A stretch of 64,000 bases of DNA from Jingweiarchaeum tengchongense (lineage in GTDB: Archaea; Nanobdellota; Nanobdellia; Jingweiarchaeales; Jingweiarchaeaceae), in assembly GCA_038874075.1 (NCBI GenBank), contig JAVZDD010000001.1, forward strand, positions 1-64,000. Direction: 5' to 3'. This document shows positions 27,201 to 34,200 of this stretch, one piece after another (position 1 is the stretch's first letter; every line of letters begins with the position of its first letter). Below the pieces are notes generated by a model, which worked only from the letters and a program-made list of their open reading frames with translations, had not been told where the DNA came from and searched no databases. The translations under genes were made by a program, and so were the position numbers.

Positions 27201-29805
27201 TGGTTCGTACTACCCGATGAGATTTTATGGGGAAGCGAAGGATGTCGCTGGCAATCCTTATTACATCGAATTTAATTTCTACAGACCTGGAAAAACAGAT
27301 CTACTTTTCAATGTCACAAGCAATCAAACAGGAATCTATGATAAGAACATTAGTGCTAGATTGTATGATATTGAAGTAAAAGCATTTGGAAATAAAATTA
27401 AGTTATATGGTACCAATCTGACAAAGTTCAACAATAGTGGTCTATACTCACCTTTAATATTGGATGATATTGCTGGTGCTTATATTGGCTATGGTGCACT
27501 TAGAGGATTATATGTTGATATAATAAACACAATTTATTACGTTAGTGGTAGTTTAATGATCGATTTTGCTGGAATACCCATCCATTCAATAAATTGGGTT
27601 GGAGTGTATAAGTGTAATAGCTTTGATAGATACAACAAAAAATGTAATCCTAGCGGTAATATTACAAATCCTTGGAATAGGATTGGTGGAGCAATCATTG
27701 GATATACAGCAAATATAAACTTGAGCTCATTTTCAGCATACGCTGCTGCTGAATATATTTGTGGAAATGGAATTTGTGAAAGTGGTACTGGTGAGAGTAG
27801 TGCAAATTGTCCAATTGATTGTCCAACCGAAGTTCCAACACCACCAGGTGGTGGTCCTGGAGCACCGGTGATACCAACACCAACAGTAAATCTAACAAAC
27901 ATCACAGAGGCACTTGTCAATATCACAGAGAAGATTGAGGAACTTATACCAATTCCATCAATGACTGTGATCACAAAATCAATATATGTTGTTTTGTATC
28001 CTGGTGAATATAAAATAGAGTCGATTGATATCACAAACAATTTGAATAGGAAGATAAAAGTAAATATTTCAGTCGAAGGTGCTGCATGGGAATTTGTACA
28101 ATTCGAGAAAACTGAATTCGAAATTGATCCGAGAAGAATTGAGACGATTAATATAAAATTGTATGCATTACCAACTGCACTACCTGGCATTTACACAGGT
28201 AAACTAATTGTTAAAACTGAAAACTTGACAAGCATCATTCCAATTACAATAAAAGTTGAGCTCGCAAGGGAAGCACTTCTTGATATCAAAATTGAGACAA
28301 TAACAAAGGTAATTAAACCAGACGAGCCACTACAATACCGTGTATCATTGTATAATATGGGTACTACAAAGAAGGTGGATGTAACGATAAATTACTCGAT
28401 TAGAAGTATTGAATTTAATAGAACAATATTGAGTCAGCAGGAAACACTAGCGATAGAGACTTCGCTCTCATTCAGAAGATCAATAAAACTACCAAACGAC
28501 ACAAAGCCTGGCAAATTCATCATAGAAGCAGTCGCGTATTATGACAATAGAACTGCAAGTTCCATCGACACATTTGATATTGCTGTAACTCCGTTCGTCG
28601 TTAATATATTCTGGCAGATTTTCACATCACCCTTCACTTATGCAATCATTGCAATTGTCATTGCGATTTATTATGGCAGAAAGTACTATTTGATGTGGCT
28701 CGCAAAGAAGAAGGCAGCAGCTAGATACATCTTCCCTGTTAGCTTCAATAAATTACCAAAGGCAGGTAGAAGATCCATACTCGTTGGTAAAATTGCTGAA
28801 ACAGAATATCCTGCTTATTTTGACATAGACAACCTGACAATGCACGTTGTAGATGCTGGAGGTACTGGTGCTGGAAAATCAGTTTCAGGAATGATAATTG
28901 CTGAAGAACTGTTGAAGAAGGGCATTCCTGTAATCGTATTTGATCCAACACTGCAATGGACTGGTTTTATAAAACCTTGTAGAGATAAGAAGATGCTGGA
29001 GAAATATCCAAAATTTGGATTAAAAACGAGTGATGCGAGGGCATTTCCAACGAACATAATTGTAGTCACAGACCCTGAGATGGATATTAACATAAAGGAA
29101 ATTGCAGCCAGGAAAGGTGAAATAACGGTGTTTTGTTTGAGTAAGCTCACGCCTGAGCAGTTGGATAAATTTGTAAGAAGGACGATAGATGCAATATTTG
29201 ATGTTAGTTGGAGTGAATCAAAGGAATTGAGATTATTAGTTGTTTACGATGAGGTGCATAGATTACTGCCGAAATACGGTGGAAAGGGTGGTTACACCGC
29301 GCTTGAGAGGGGATGTAGAGAATTTAGGAAATGGGGAATTGGATTGTTCATGATATCGCAGGTATTGATGGACTTTAGAGGAGCGATAAGGGCAAACATT
29401 GGGACGGAGATACAGCTAAGGACGAAATACGAAGGTGATATTGGAAGAGTGAAACAGAAATATGGTCCAGAGTATTCAGCAACACTTCCAAAATTAAGAA
29501 TAGGTAGTGCAATGGTGCAGAATCCGGATTACAACGATGGTAAACCTTATTTCATTGAATTTAGACCATTATTACATGATACATTCAGGATAACAAATGA
29601 AGAATTAGAAACGTATAAGAAATTACAAGAATCAATTAGTGAAATAGAGAAAAAAATTAAAGATTTGAAGGATAAAAAGATAGATACATATGATATAGAG
29701 ATAGAATTGGGACTTGCAAAAGAAAAATTGAAACAAGGTTTGACACATATGGCCGAAACTTATATTGAATCGATGAAAGAAAAATTAAAGCGTTTGGAGA
29801 AGTGA
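15217..29805 (+). CDS. Giant surface protein fused to a cytoplasmic HerA/FtsK-type ATPase
   Basis: 4,862 residues. Three membrane segments lie within residues 9-82; the positive-inside rule puts the chain outside after the third. Residues about 85-4,450 are extracellular: Ig-like repeats, a DUF2341 module (about 455-720, WWNKSWQRRKPITI), Big/invasin-like repeats of about 100 residues (18.1-21.2 kb), four super-repeats of about 450 residues (21.5-26.9 kb), a Cys motif at 4182-4202 and a Pro/Gly linker. N-x-S/T sites are very dense. A further membrane segment (about 4461-4486) leads to a cytoplasmic ATPase: Walker A GGTGAGKS (4548-4555), Walker B LLVVYDEVH with D4678/E4679, then RKWGIGLFMISQ, as in HerA/VirB4-like motors. 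The last 80 residues are coiled coil. A homologous natural fusion of this size is not known to me; role unknown. Confidence 0.95.
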   Translation: MVNMKRDKAFYVVLVLVLFIFLSISFTNQMIAQILLLLVLSSFIFIRVNVIPNKKAISRVVLYLIVIIFFVFYQFYFSRLIDVVFAATVWNFVSPTPTNNTCTTQGPINATVIDGSPSLCKLYVSQNPGSGWSIHEMSLTLGSPNYCYNGTWWQSVSNGRWYYKVNMTDVNGVSSFSNGDYERTFVLDTANPSVTANPTKYPPGQTRAKNGDNVTFNVTVIDSTIAPCGVKNVTVHLSLGFNCTQGEILNLIKYGATDYYVGNCTVDATNEGTYYLPVYAYDNVDHLNDSVQVTVSVDYTPPTVTITSPTNTQYNTSSINLTFTANDNIASTMTCQRTLDGVTTLIGAVNNNTENTTIMNLEPGVHQVNVTCWDDAYNNGTSSTITFGVWRYIYANVTRNPEAPANLSRVPGCSIPTSITWNVTDIKDEFDNPINGTLLNVTWRGNTVWNGNIYTWWNKSWQRRKPITISNVNTSDLIDYQVVMNITYDNDMQSDFSDIRFTWYNKTSGVEVEIPYWIENKSDSNWVYVWVKIPIIYASSNTTIYVYYKNTTLVSSKSNGRDTFDLFDDWESGIVNTSYWTTGGSVSPYWITHTSTKYQGSYSSGNNDIGDLQISWIKKSINLLMPGKLEFYWSVSSESCCDFLYYCIDNDGCTRTSGYISRIAGTVGWTFVNYNLTAGTHSIKFAYEKDISVSYGSDTGWIDFVKVRKYVYPEPTSSIGTEEQIENLNLLPLSGVFDIPNDNVLGESDDFLNITITKPYYFAYTNNSSDYHIQGVLNQSGSLISWTPSGSAIDNFEPSIEGGPSVSASYLIRDDLSVTLTENTHYIKTNYGDWNASDNNAGDTIIPNTTFTGINNYCGTVTFSKSYLVHGKISDISSIIWSPSGNNIDRFYGGSYGGPDVSYGSLVVIDNKGNVVAPTNYSENKIGDWNASDNNAGDVIISNLNITSKLDAGSCGTLNCYWHGYVNQTKSYTVWANLTIKSVAPPNATIVYRSNCNTPYNVTLRVNLTDDKGNLVSGANTIIYHPSGTCSVNDENNGYYNCTYDPSDTIVPGLYTWTAEASKNYYYNTGNATLLYLEIRGCSNINITQPLNTSSFNRSQTMDIKVNITDEFNQPVSDVGVTCELTKANGVKVYPNCIYNLSSYLWEANYTFANDDPVGIWYLKVNVSGSYSYAEKIYEITLFGKLNVTSVLTKDKVDRGSDWGYGTIALLNASINDESGPVSDVYVKFYANDNFIGENTTDSSGIARLYWDPDDNLNVGAYKIEVEAYKTYYYNDTSKSLNNYTDVYGKLFVRNVSSPVNVDRKNNYGYGTIAILEVNVSDDLYVPINASTVEFYINTSVVGTNTSGVNGYYKYNWDPDNNLNPGIYVFYANARDVQYYHNYTDTVPNSTITVWGKLNITSFGFTDKEIYRIGESTVLSVNVSDENDVAVNNAIVSFVRDSSIINVTNTTNGYASYTYDPSDTITPNNYTMYVNVSKQYYYNDSKQDWLLIKGKINLTIISPNTGQKFYRNNTVQLNSNVTDENNVEVSPDWSEWKKIFPTQEVISNQPDYDWNIPYNYPKGLLSIQFNATKMYYDIVGAIPSVDITIWSKANVTILNSPQDLNRGNNITIVARVSDHFTNENLGGYDIGWFVNDVNIANYTTAPDGTSSYYWITNCSYDVGVNWINATIGNDTSNYIDANIANSKIDIHLIGNLSTSIISPHLDSLYHINDVIQLNSSTIDDCNNYVIPVVTWRNETDVIQSGINATWTIPLTYNKGPTNITIYANKSYYYNATNSTRIIIYRWVNITDLNPINVTYPVGTIINFTCFVRDANLSLGIENYPVNFYKNGVLQNVSYTNTSGLALWIWNTTNELSNNYTIKCNITDNATLYLNKSHPYEQQGNITIERRLWIINISVDNRTIYRNDTWAILNNLPYATNITVEVWDAAINPASNVIVHFFNSTNEMGNCTTNSDGKCSVIFNPPDTIIVQNYTILINATKIGNDPSFTENTTIEILGVLRINASNYPTGLDVNYENETIEATIEHDILITDVILNITLPNSTVISSQMQSMGNNNYVLNYTPKINGTHSYFVYAIDASNFLNQSSTAYFTAYRNTTLSTKHAPQLITITNMTYFNTQQLQVSLNVTNLGPSSAYYTNLSVQTPSGWISNYNGNCGLIKDGESCLRTVDITVPSNTSPGIYYLNSNTTWMNPDNTYSYITNVTTVNVTSNPLLNISQNSIGVVVQHNSYNITIFTVQSIGNDNLSNIQFDCYTGIVCTNFSVSFSPSSISFLGRGNSQDVNVNVSVPLGFAMGNYTGIIRANATSSVCNPSSNCWDEVEINIEVPPSSTWYAEEKNFSLARVNTSSTGFIGNITINNTGNTPIQFTWEAYGNISYMLIGENITVENQTVKNMTISYSIPHTLNDTNNTPAFYAGGIRIIAINGVPQSMNFSVNFSVYDTFAPNINNFSLDSNFIDINYGVLGITANVTDNVKVQSVYVEFSRPGKKFSNLMTNVYDDIYYYSCKADGSCIDALGIWNIKISTFDTANNPENPPPGYNVNSSGYLQVEVVGNTSVDILTIPVINVSNITQGYVYEFNITPIFNNTFKGTAFYSNLSLNISYPLTIDNVSTKTINFGNVSRYSAVNQTLLVKIPSGTVPGTYLINYNASWMNADNTHNSNINQTTINVLSNPLLNIVEDYILTTIAHGSSNATTFNLSSYGNDNLSNIEITCVSGTVCTNPCFDVLFDKNYLNLSAGNSSIVTVSVNVGLGCSPGNYTGIIRANATSSVCNPSSNCWDEVEINVSVLTSPTWGITPNYLSQIVYDNSSGNLIDILVNNTGNVQINLSITLSGNATTPTQLINVTETDVSVDKVSTKNVTVTYDIPNNQIPGIYQAIITFTNTSSPANPTQVNVTIYIDVRDPYSPTISNPNLSKTALEANFESLTINATITDNVAISEAWVNITLPNMSNNIIFMNNIGDNLYSTTYKPPIGGSYGVTIYANDTSNNIASMYAGSFNVIGKTTGNLKQTPTSISFNNITYLQGAQFDVHLNITNVGNTTMRYLNLTVLVPQDEYDCENGKCKWNFTCSGLNCNGSGISCGNLTINESCDGNFTIFVPKGTSGGTTNNIFGAAFWLDPDLTIGNTTNYTSVTVASNPVINVTPLVVSNSIEQGKISVLGSINISSYGNSPLYTMNYTSVGGNLPYAWLSFAPEIVNIPVGVRRNLDISVSVPFGQNPGIYNTTLIVNATGSAPFCDPSSSYYNPNSKCWEFVNLSLNVPENWSWSRYPSSDYIIVPITTSGQINITVNNTGNMDINFEVQYSGDTSILDPFRPTSLFSPKQSSNLLQVGYNGTISGLYNVLIKLVNLSIPSPYPKEQTTNITLNVTNVPPNIQNVSIAPSILDVNYQKVNISAVVTHPASSVYVWANITKPDNSITTIPMSGVGNTYSATYTPEQEGMYGVTIYANESRDGLMSSSGIYNFLAFATTSLELISIPNETAVYKITQYDGNITNLNITVRNTGMATAYNTVVSLQAPQGWTLIPTMINYGNITRNSANSTIVTITIPKGTPPGNYYVNLNLSWMNPNNVVSTVTSNVRFEVAQNPFANFTTKEASSVTLDGYSNYTILTLNSTGNIDATDISISCVSGPCSNLSTTISPPFISYLAIGNTRDINISFSVPVGYPAGTHVIGINAFTPINSDAANISITVPPNYSWNRTPSSIFARVGVSENYTTTEIGRIEVDNLGNIEMFFNITIDNSTYIYPNVTVLQVPRQSKGVVGVRTVVPSERGTHNATITIINNLTKEEMNTTVNLEVTELRVNVISPISNELRPVKLNDTLEVFANVTYQGVPLTDGVNWTIELSNAIYGITKQCDVNNATYQTDRWRITCIIPETRDATLYDLVVSAYAYDPSINTISSSTRTNAIFYEDITPPKFVGVNISSVQPNEIAVIKVNVTDNVAVSDAWVEIMYPNYSTTSANLTYIENLWQMSFNDTSQIGDYELKIYAKDNSNNLNQTYSWFGSYYPMRFYGEAKDVAGNPYYIEFNFYRPGKTDLLFNVTSNQTGIYDKNISARLYDIEVKAFGNKIKLYGTNLTKFNNSGLYSPLILDDIAGAYIGYGALRGLYVDIINTIYYVSGSLMIDFAGIPIHSINWVGVYKCNSFDRYNKKCNPSGNITNPWNRIGGAIIGYTANINLSSFSAYAAAEYICGNGICESGTGESSANCPIDCPTEVPTPPGGGPGAPVIPTPTVNLTNITEALVNITEKIEELIPIPSMTVITKSIYVVLYPGEYKIESIDITNNLNRKIKVNISVEGAAWEFVQFEKTEFEIDPRRIETINIKLYALPTALPGIYTGKLIVKTENLTSIIPITIKVELAREALLDIKIETITKVIKPDEPLQYRVSLYNMGTTKKVDVTINYSIRSIEFNRTILSQQETLAIETSLSFRRSIKLPNDTKPGKFIIEAVAYYDNRTASSIDTFDIAVTPFVVNIFWQIFTSPFTYAIIAIVIAIYYGRKYYLMWLAKKKAAARYIFPVSFNKLPKAGRRSILVGKIAETEYPAYFDIDNLTMHVVDAGGTGAGKSVSGMIIAEELLKKGIPVIVFDPTLQWTGFIKPCRDKKMLEKYPKFGLKTSDARAFPTNIIVVTDPEMDINIKEIAARKGEITVFCLSKLTPEQLDKFVRRTIDAIFDVSWSESKELRLLVVYDEVHRLLPKYGGKGGYTALERGCREFRKWGIGLFMISQVLMDFRGAIRANIGTEIQLRTKYEGDIGRVKQKYGPEYSATLPKLRIGSAMVQNPDYNDGKPYFIEFRPLLHDTFRITNEELETYKKLQESISEIEKKIKDLKDKKIDTYDIEIELGLAKEKLKQGLTHMAETYIESMKEKLKRLEK
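16580..17380 (+). other. DUF2341/LamG-like module inside the giant protein
   Basis: Residues about 455-722 begin with KSWQRRKPITISNV and contain IRFTWYN, EIPYWIEN, VYVWVKIP, TIYVYYKN and FDLFDDWESG. This order matches the DUF2341 domain followed by a concanavalin-like fold, the same module seen at the N-terminus of the protein encoded at 1-2515. The gene at 31.2 kb carries a related version. Such modules are frequent in archaeal surface proteins and may bind glycans; binding here is inference. Confidence 0.6.
17710..18030 (+). repeat. Duplicated 95-residue unit with identical 36-base segments
   Basis: The 36 bases at 17710-17745 recur exactly at 17995-18030, offset by 285 bases or 95 codons. 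They encode GDWNASDNNAGD in both copies. The flanks are related (SWTPSGSAIDNF against IWSPSGNNIDRF, and GGPSVSASYL against GGPDVSYGSL), so the unit is a tandem duplication of a beta-rich domain within the giant gene. Confidence 0.85.
18180..21230 (+). repeat. Tandem ~100-residue Ig/Big-like repeats in the giant protein
   Basis: At least seven units follow one another. Each starts with a strand such as KLNVTSV, KLFVRNV, KLNITSF or KINLTII, has a centre like LNASINDE or LEVNVSDD, and ends in WDPDDNLNVGAY or YDPSDTITPNNY followed by a Tyr-rich strand (KTYYYND). The pattern is that of bacterial Ig-like (invasin/Big) stalks, which form long rods. At roughly 4 nm per domain the stalk would be tens of nanometres long; that figure is an inference from the fold. 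Confidence 0.75.
22093..22179 (+). repeat. Near-identical 87-base repeat, copy 1
   Basis: This segment matches 23473-23559 with a single A/G difference, 1,380 bases (460 codons) downstream. It encodes NYTGIIRANATSS followed by VCNPSSNCWDEVEIN. Flanking sequence is much less similar, which suggests recent gene conversion between super-repeats. Confidence 0.9.
23473..23559 (+). repeat. Near-identical 87-base repeat, copy 2
   Basis: Second copy of the segment at 22093-22179; the only difference is a silent change in a Thr codon (ACA to ACG). It sits at the same place within the next 460-codon super-repeat. Confidence 0.9.
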
Positions 29806-29810
29806 TAAGG

Positions 29811-31232
29811 ATGGAATTAAATTTACCTTTTTTGAAGAGGGAGGAAAAGGGAGAAAGCGAAGAGGAGAAAAGGAAAGATAGGGATAATAATAAAAAGGAG
29901 GAGGAAAAGAAGAAGAAATTGACTGAAGCAAAGACTGTGGGTGAGATGGCTGCAATCTTGCAGGAAATTCCAGTGGAAGATGAGGAAGTGAAAGAGGAAG
30001 AGAAAAGGGAAGAAAAAGCTGGCATAGAAATTGATCCAAAGCAATTGTTTATAGAAATTGAAAAAATGAAGGTTGAGATTGATGGAATAAAAGAAGATAA
30101 GACAAGAATTGAGGAAAAAATTGATAGATTCGTTGAGAGTATTGGTGAGCTTAGAAGTCTGTTATCACAAAGGGAAGTGTCATTCAAGGAACAGGAAATA
30201 AAGCTCAATAAATTAGTTGAAATTGTGGGTGAAATAGACCCAACAAAGTATGGCGTAGAGCTAAAAAAAATTGAAAAGGATGTTTCTATTCTACAAGCAA
30301 GAATAGAAAAATTGGAAAGAATAAGTGTTGATTTAGTTAAAGACTTACAATCGCTACGGGATATCTTGGATAAAGTGAAGGACATCTCTACTATAATGGG
30401 AATGAATAGGGAATTAAGTGAAAAATTAGCGAAGATTGAGGATATTGGAAGTAAAGTGGAAAGAGATACAAATAAAGTTGAAAAAATGTACGCTGAAATT
30501 GATAAAAAAATTATGGATATACCGATGCTAAAAGAAAAAAATGAGAAGTTGGATGGACTTTTAAAGGAGCTTTTGATGAGTGTTGATGAAATTAAAATCA
30601 GATTAGATGCTTGTATAAGTAAAGATGACCTTGATTCATTAAGAGAAAGTATGAGGGAAGAAACGAGAGTACAAGTCGAAGATTTAAGGAAAGAGATTGA
30701 GGAAATGAAAATATCAAAACCTGTCGAAGAAAAAATCGAAGAGATTAAGAAATTTCCAAGTGAAAGTGAGATCGAGGAATTAAAGAGGGAGAGGGAAGAA
30801 ATAATCAGGTTTTTGAGCGCGCTTGAAGATGAATACAGGGAAGCCACAATCTCTGAGAAGAGTTATCAAGAAGCAAAAGAAAAAAACACGGTAAGATTGC
30901 ATCAAATTGAAAAGAGATTGAAGGAAATAAAGGAGATGGAAGAACAGATGGAAATTGAGAAGCAAATATTTACTGCGAAAAAAGCAATTGATGAGATAAA
31001 TCGGGTGAGTGAAGAGTTAAATAAGAAACTTACTGATATTGAGAAAAAATTAACAAGTGTTGATTTACTTGTATCTGACATCCAGAACATTAAAAATAAA
31101 TTAACGCAGTTGGAGGAAAGCGATAAAAAAATTATAAGTGATAGCACAGCATTATCAAATCAATTTAATCAAATAAAATCGATCTTTGAAAAAAGACTAA
31201 AAGAAATGTCAAAAATTGTGGAAGAGTTATAG
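29811..31232 (+). CDS. Cytoplasmic coiled-coil protein of the giant operon
   Basis: A 473-residue protein without signal peptide. Residues 1-65 are Lys/Glu-rich (EEKRKDRDNNKKEEEKKKK). Most of the remainder shows heptad-like patterns of Ile/Leu with Lys/Glu, predicting long coiled coils. Near residues 335-370 lies EYREATISEKSYQEAKEKN, which resembles the tail of the 1,712-residue protein downstream. Start: a GTG at 29802 is in frame, but it belongs to the GTGATAAGG ribosome site overlapping the giant gene's stop, so ATG 29811 is chosen. It probably bridges the cytoplasmic ends of the two surface proteins; that is inference. Confidence 0.9.
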   Translation: MELNLPFLKREEKGESEEEKRKDRDNNKKEEEKKKKLTEAKTVGEMAAILQEIPVEDEEVKEEEKREEKAGIEIDPKQLFIEIEKMKVEIDGIKEDKTRIEEKIDRFVESIGELRSLLSQREVSFKEQEIKLNKLVEIVGEIDPTKYGVELKKIEKDVSILQARIEKLERISVDLVKDLQSLRDILDKVKDISTIMGMNRELSEKLAKIEDIGSKVERDTNKVEKMYAEIDKKIMDIPMLKEKNEKLDGLLKELLMSVDEIKIRLDACISKDDLDSLRESMREETRVQVEDLRKEIEEMKISKPVEEKIEEIKKFPSESEIEELKREREEIIRFLSALEDEYREATISEKSYQEAKEKNTVRLHQIEKRLKEIKEMEEQMEIEKQIFTAKKAIDEINRVSEELNKKLTDIEKKLTSVDLLVSDIQNIKNKLTQLEESDKKIISDSTALSNQFNQIKSIFEKRLKEMSKIVEEL

Positions 31233-31241
31233 TGATTTTTA

Positions 31242-34200
31242 ATGCTAAGATCATGGAAAAGATTGGTTATATTAGCGATATGGTGCTTATTCTTAATTAG
31301 TTTTTCAAAGGCTGAATGGTGGAATACTTCATTTCATTACAGAGTACCAGTTAATATAAGTACTGGAAACTATAACAGGACTGAATGGCCGATTGAGATA
31401 AGAATAAACTTTACACAATTAATTTATGATCTAAAGGGTAGATATGAGATATTTGATAATAATTCTATTCGTGTCATAGAATATGATTCAGATGGTTATG
31501 TAATAAATGATAACAACGGACTTGGAATCGTCTCACAATTTGACGAAGATGAAGATTACGATGCAACTTATAATGCTGTTGGTGAATTGGTCTTTCTATT
31601 AAATGGAACAACACCTGCTAATACCACCAGGTACTTTTACATTTATTTTGATACAATGGAAAATCAAAAACAACCTCCAAGCTACCAGACAAATTTGACA
31701 TATGTGTGGGATGATGAAGAATTTAATGTGAATAACTCAATTTACAGACTTTGGATTGATACGCTTAGAAACGATAATACATCCGGAATATATAAAGTAA
31801 ATTTTACAGATGGTAGACTGCTCACCGAAATTGCGCCAAGCGGAAGAACGCTTGAGTATGTTAGTTATTGGAATTCAACAAACCAATTCATGTATAACCT
31901 TTCCCACCAAATGAAAATTTTGTATGCAGGACCGGTAAGAATTGTTGTAGAACAGTTGGGAAATGAATCACTTTGGAACTCTAATGTTCAAACAAACCAA
32001 ACAAAATTAAGGAAGAAGTATGTCTTCTATGAGAAAAATCAGTGGATAAGGATAAATGAAACATTAAGTAATGTGCATACGACAGATATAGATAGGTGTT
32101 CGAACGATCCAACATATATACCTGGTGCTCCTGGAACAAGTGATTATATATACGCACTTGCGATTGACGCGAGGAGAGGAAATTTCTATGGAAATGCATA
32201 CGTAATAAATGATTGGGTATCTGTCTTTAATTCAAGTACTGCTGTTGGTATGGGTGTAATACTTTTATATAATTCAACACCAAACTATTTTGTAGACTAT
32301 AGTGACACTTGGGGTAGGATTGGAGTACAGTTGGACAATACAACAATTCCAATTAATGAAAGCATTTCTTTCTCTGCTATTTTGTATTTTAATAACATTT
32401 CTTCGCATAGCCCAATTGAAGAATTGAGGAATAGAGTATTTGCTCCTGTTTCCATTTCAATGGGCAATGCAAGCGCATGGTATATAAACATCACAACGAT
32501 AACTAATCACGACGTTTACAATCGAAAAGAAATGGTAAGTATAATTGCAAATGTCACTTCTGATCCTTGGAACCTTGTAAACTATGTAAATGCTACGCTT
32601 GATTTAAATTCTCTTTTAATGCAACTTACTTATGCTGGATTTAAGTATTATACTGGTAATTACACGTTTGCAAACAACGATACGACGGGTGTTTGGAACA
32701 TTACAACAATTGCTTACGATTCATCTTGGCAATTTTTAAATCAATCTTCAAAATTGATAAACCTAACAGATATTTACAACATGAACTTGACGATAAGAAA
32801 CAAGTATGGACCGATCTCAAGAAAGTTGATTACTGATGTGGGTATAAAAAATTATAGAAATGATACAAACATTGTTGGTATTCCGCAGTCAAATTTCAGT
32901 TGTAATTTAACAATTTTAGAATTTTCTGAAATCGGAAATGGCTTATACAACCTAAATTTTACTGCTCCAATTGAAATCGGTAATTATACATTATTCTGTA
33001 ATATAAATTTCAACGGAAACGTTGGCAATTCAACTGACAGCTATATTACAGAAGAAAATAAGACGCAAGTGAGTATTGAACTTTTACCAGACAATATCAC
33101 AGCCACAAATATCACTTCAACGAATTCACAGATTTTTGAGATGAATTTAACAGCAATTAACCTCAGAAATGGTACGGCATACAAAGCTAACATCACGATT
33201 TCTCTACCAACAAATTGGAGTGCAACGCAAACATTTTTCAATTGTGGTGATATTGCACCGAGTAACAATTGCACTATATATTTCAATGTGACGATTCCAA
33301 GTAAGACCCATTCTGGAAATTATGTAGTAAATGCGACGATTGCTTGGATGAATCCTGATGGATCAATAAATCAAACGAGTGACTTTTCGAATGTAAATGT
33401 TACATCGAACATTACTCTCTATATTCCTGAAAATGAACTAATTGCAGTGGTTGAGCATGGGAGAAATATGCAGATTGGAAACTTTACCTTAAATTCGCTT
33501 GGCAATGATCCTGTATCAAATATTAGTTTTTCATATCAAATTGCTGAAAACATATCCATCATCTTCACACCAAGTGATATTTCTTATTTGGATTCTGGAG
33601 AATCTATTGTTGTATTTGTAAACGTTTCTGTTCCGGCTGGCTACGCACCTGGAAATTACATAGGAAACATCACAATAGATACCGAAAACGATGGAAGCAA
33701 AACATTGTTATTGAACATAGATGTGCCATTGAACAGAACTTGGACAAGGATCCCAAGCGCATGTTATAAATATATAGCTGCACCTGTGGGTTTTGCATGC
33801 AATATCACAATAAATAACACAGGAAACGCTGAATTAAATTTTACCATACATCCAAATGCGACTTCCGATTCAATGGTAAATCAAACATGGCCGAATGTGA
33901 CGAGCATCTTCTTAGAAAAACAGACTTCTTATGTGCTGCCAATCTTTTATAATATCACTGGATTAAACAATGGAACATTTCAAACGACATATACAATAAC
34001 AGCAAACCAATCGGATGCAATTCCACAAAATTTAACAACGATCGTTAATATCACAATTTCACTTGGTCCTGAAATAAACATCACAATTTATCCAAGTTTA
34101 ACAGAACAGATGAGTGATATCGTAATAAATGCGAGTTTATATGATAGGTCTTATACTGGGATATCTTGGGTAAAAATAAATGTGACGAGACCCAATGGAA

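Noticed and set aside
27537..28190. A 217-codon reverse frame opposite the giant gene
   Set aside because: The giant frame here encodes recognisable surface and linker domains. The reverse product is low-complexity and has no homology-like motifs.
29657..30847. A 396-codon open frame on the reverse strand
   Set aside because: It is fully antisense to the coiled-coil gene. Its Ser/Ile/Phe-rich product is the mirror of Lys/Glu codons, and it has no domain signature or ribosome site.
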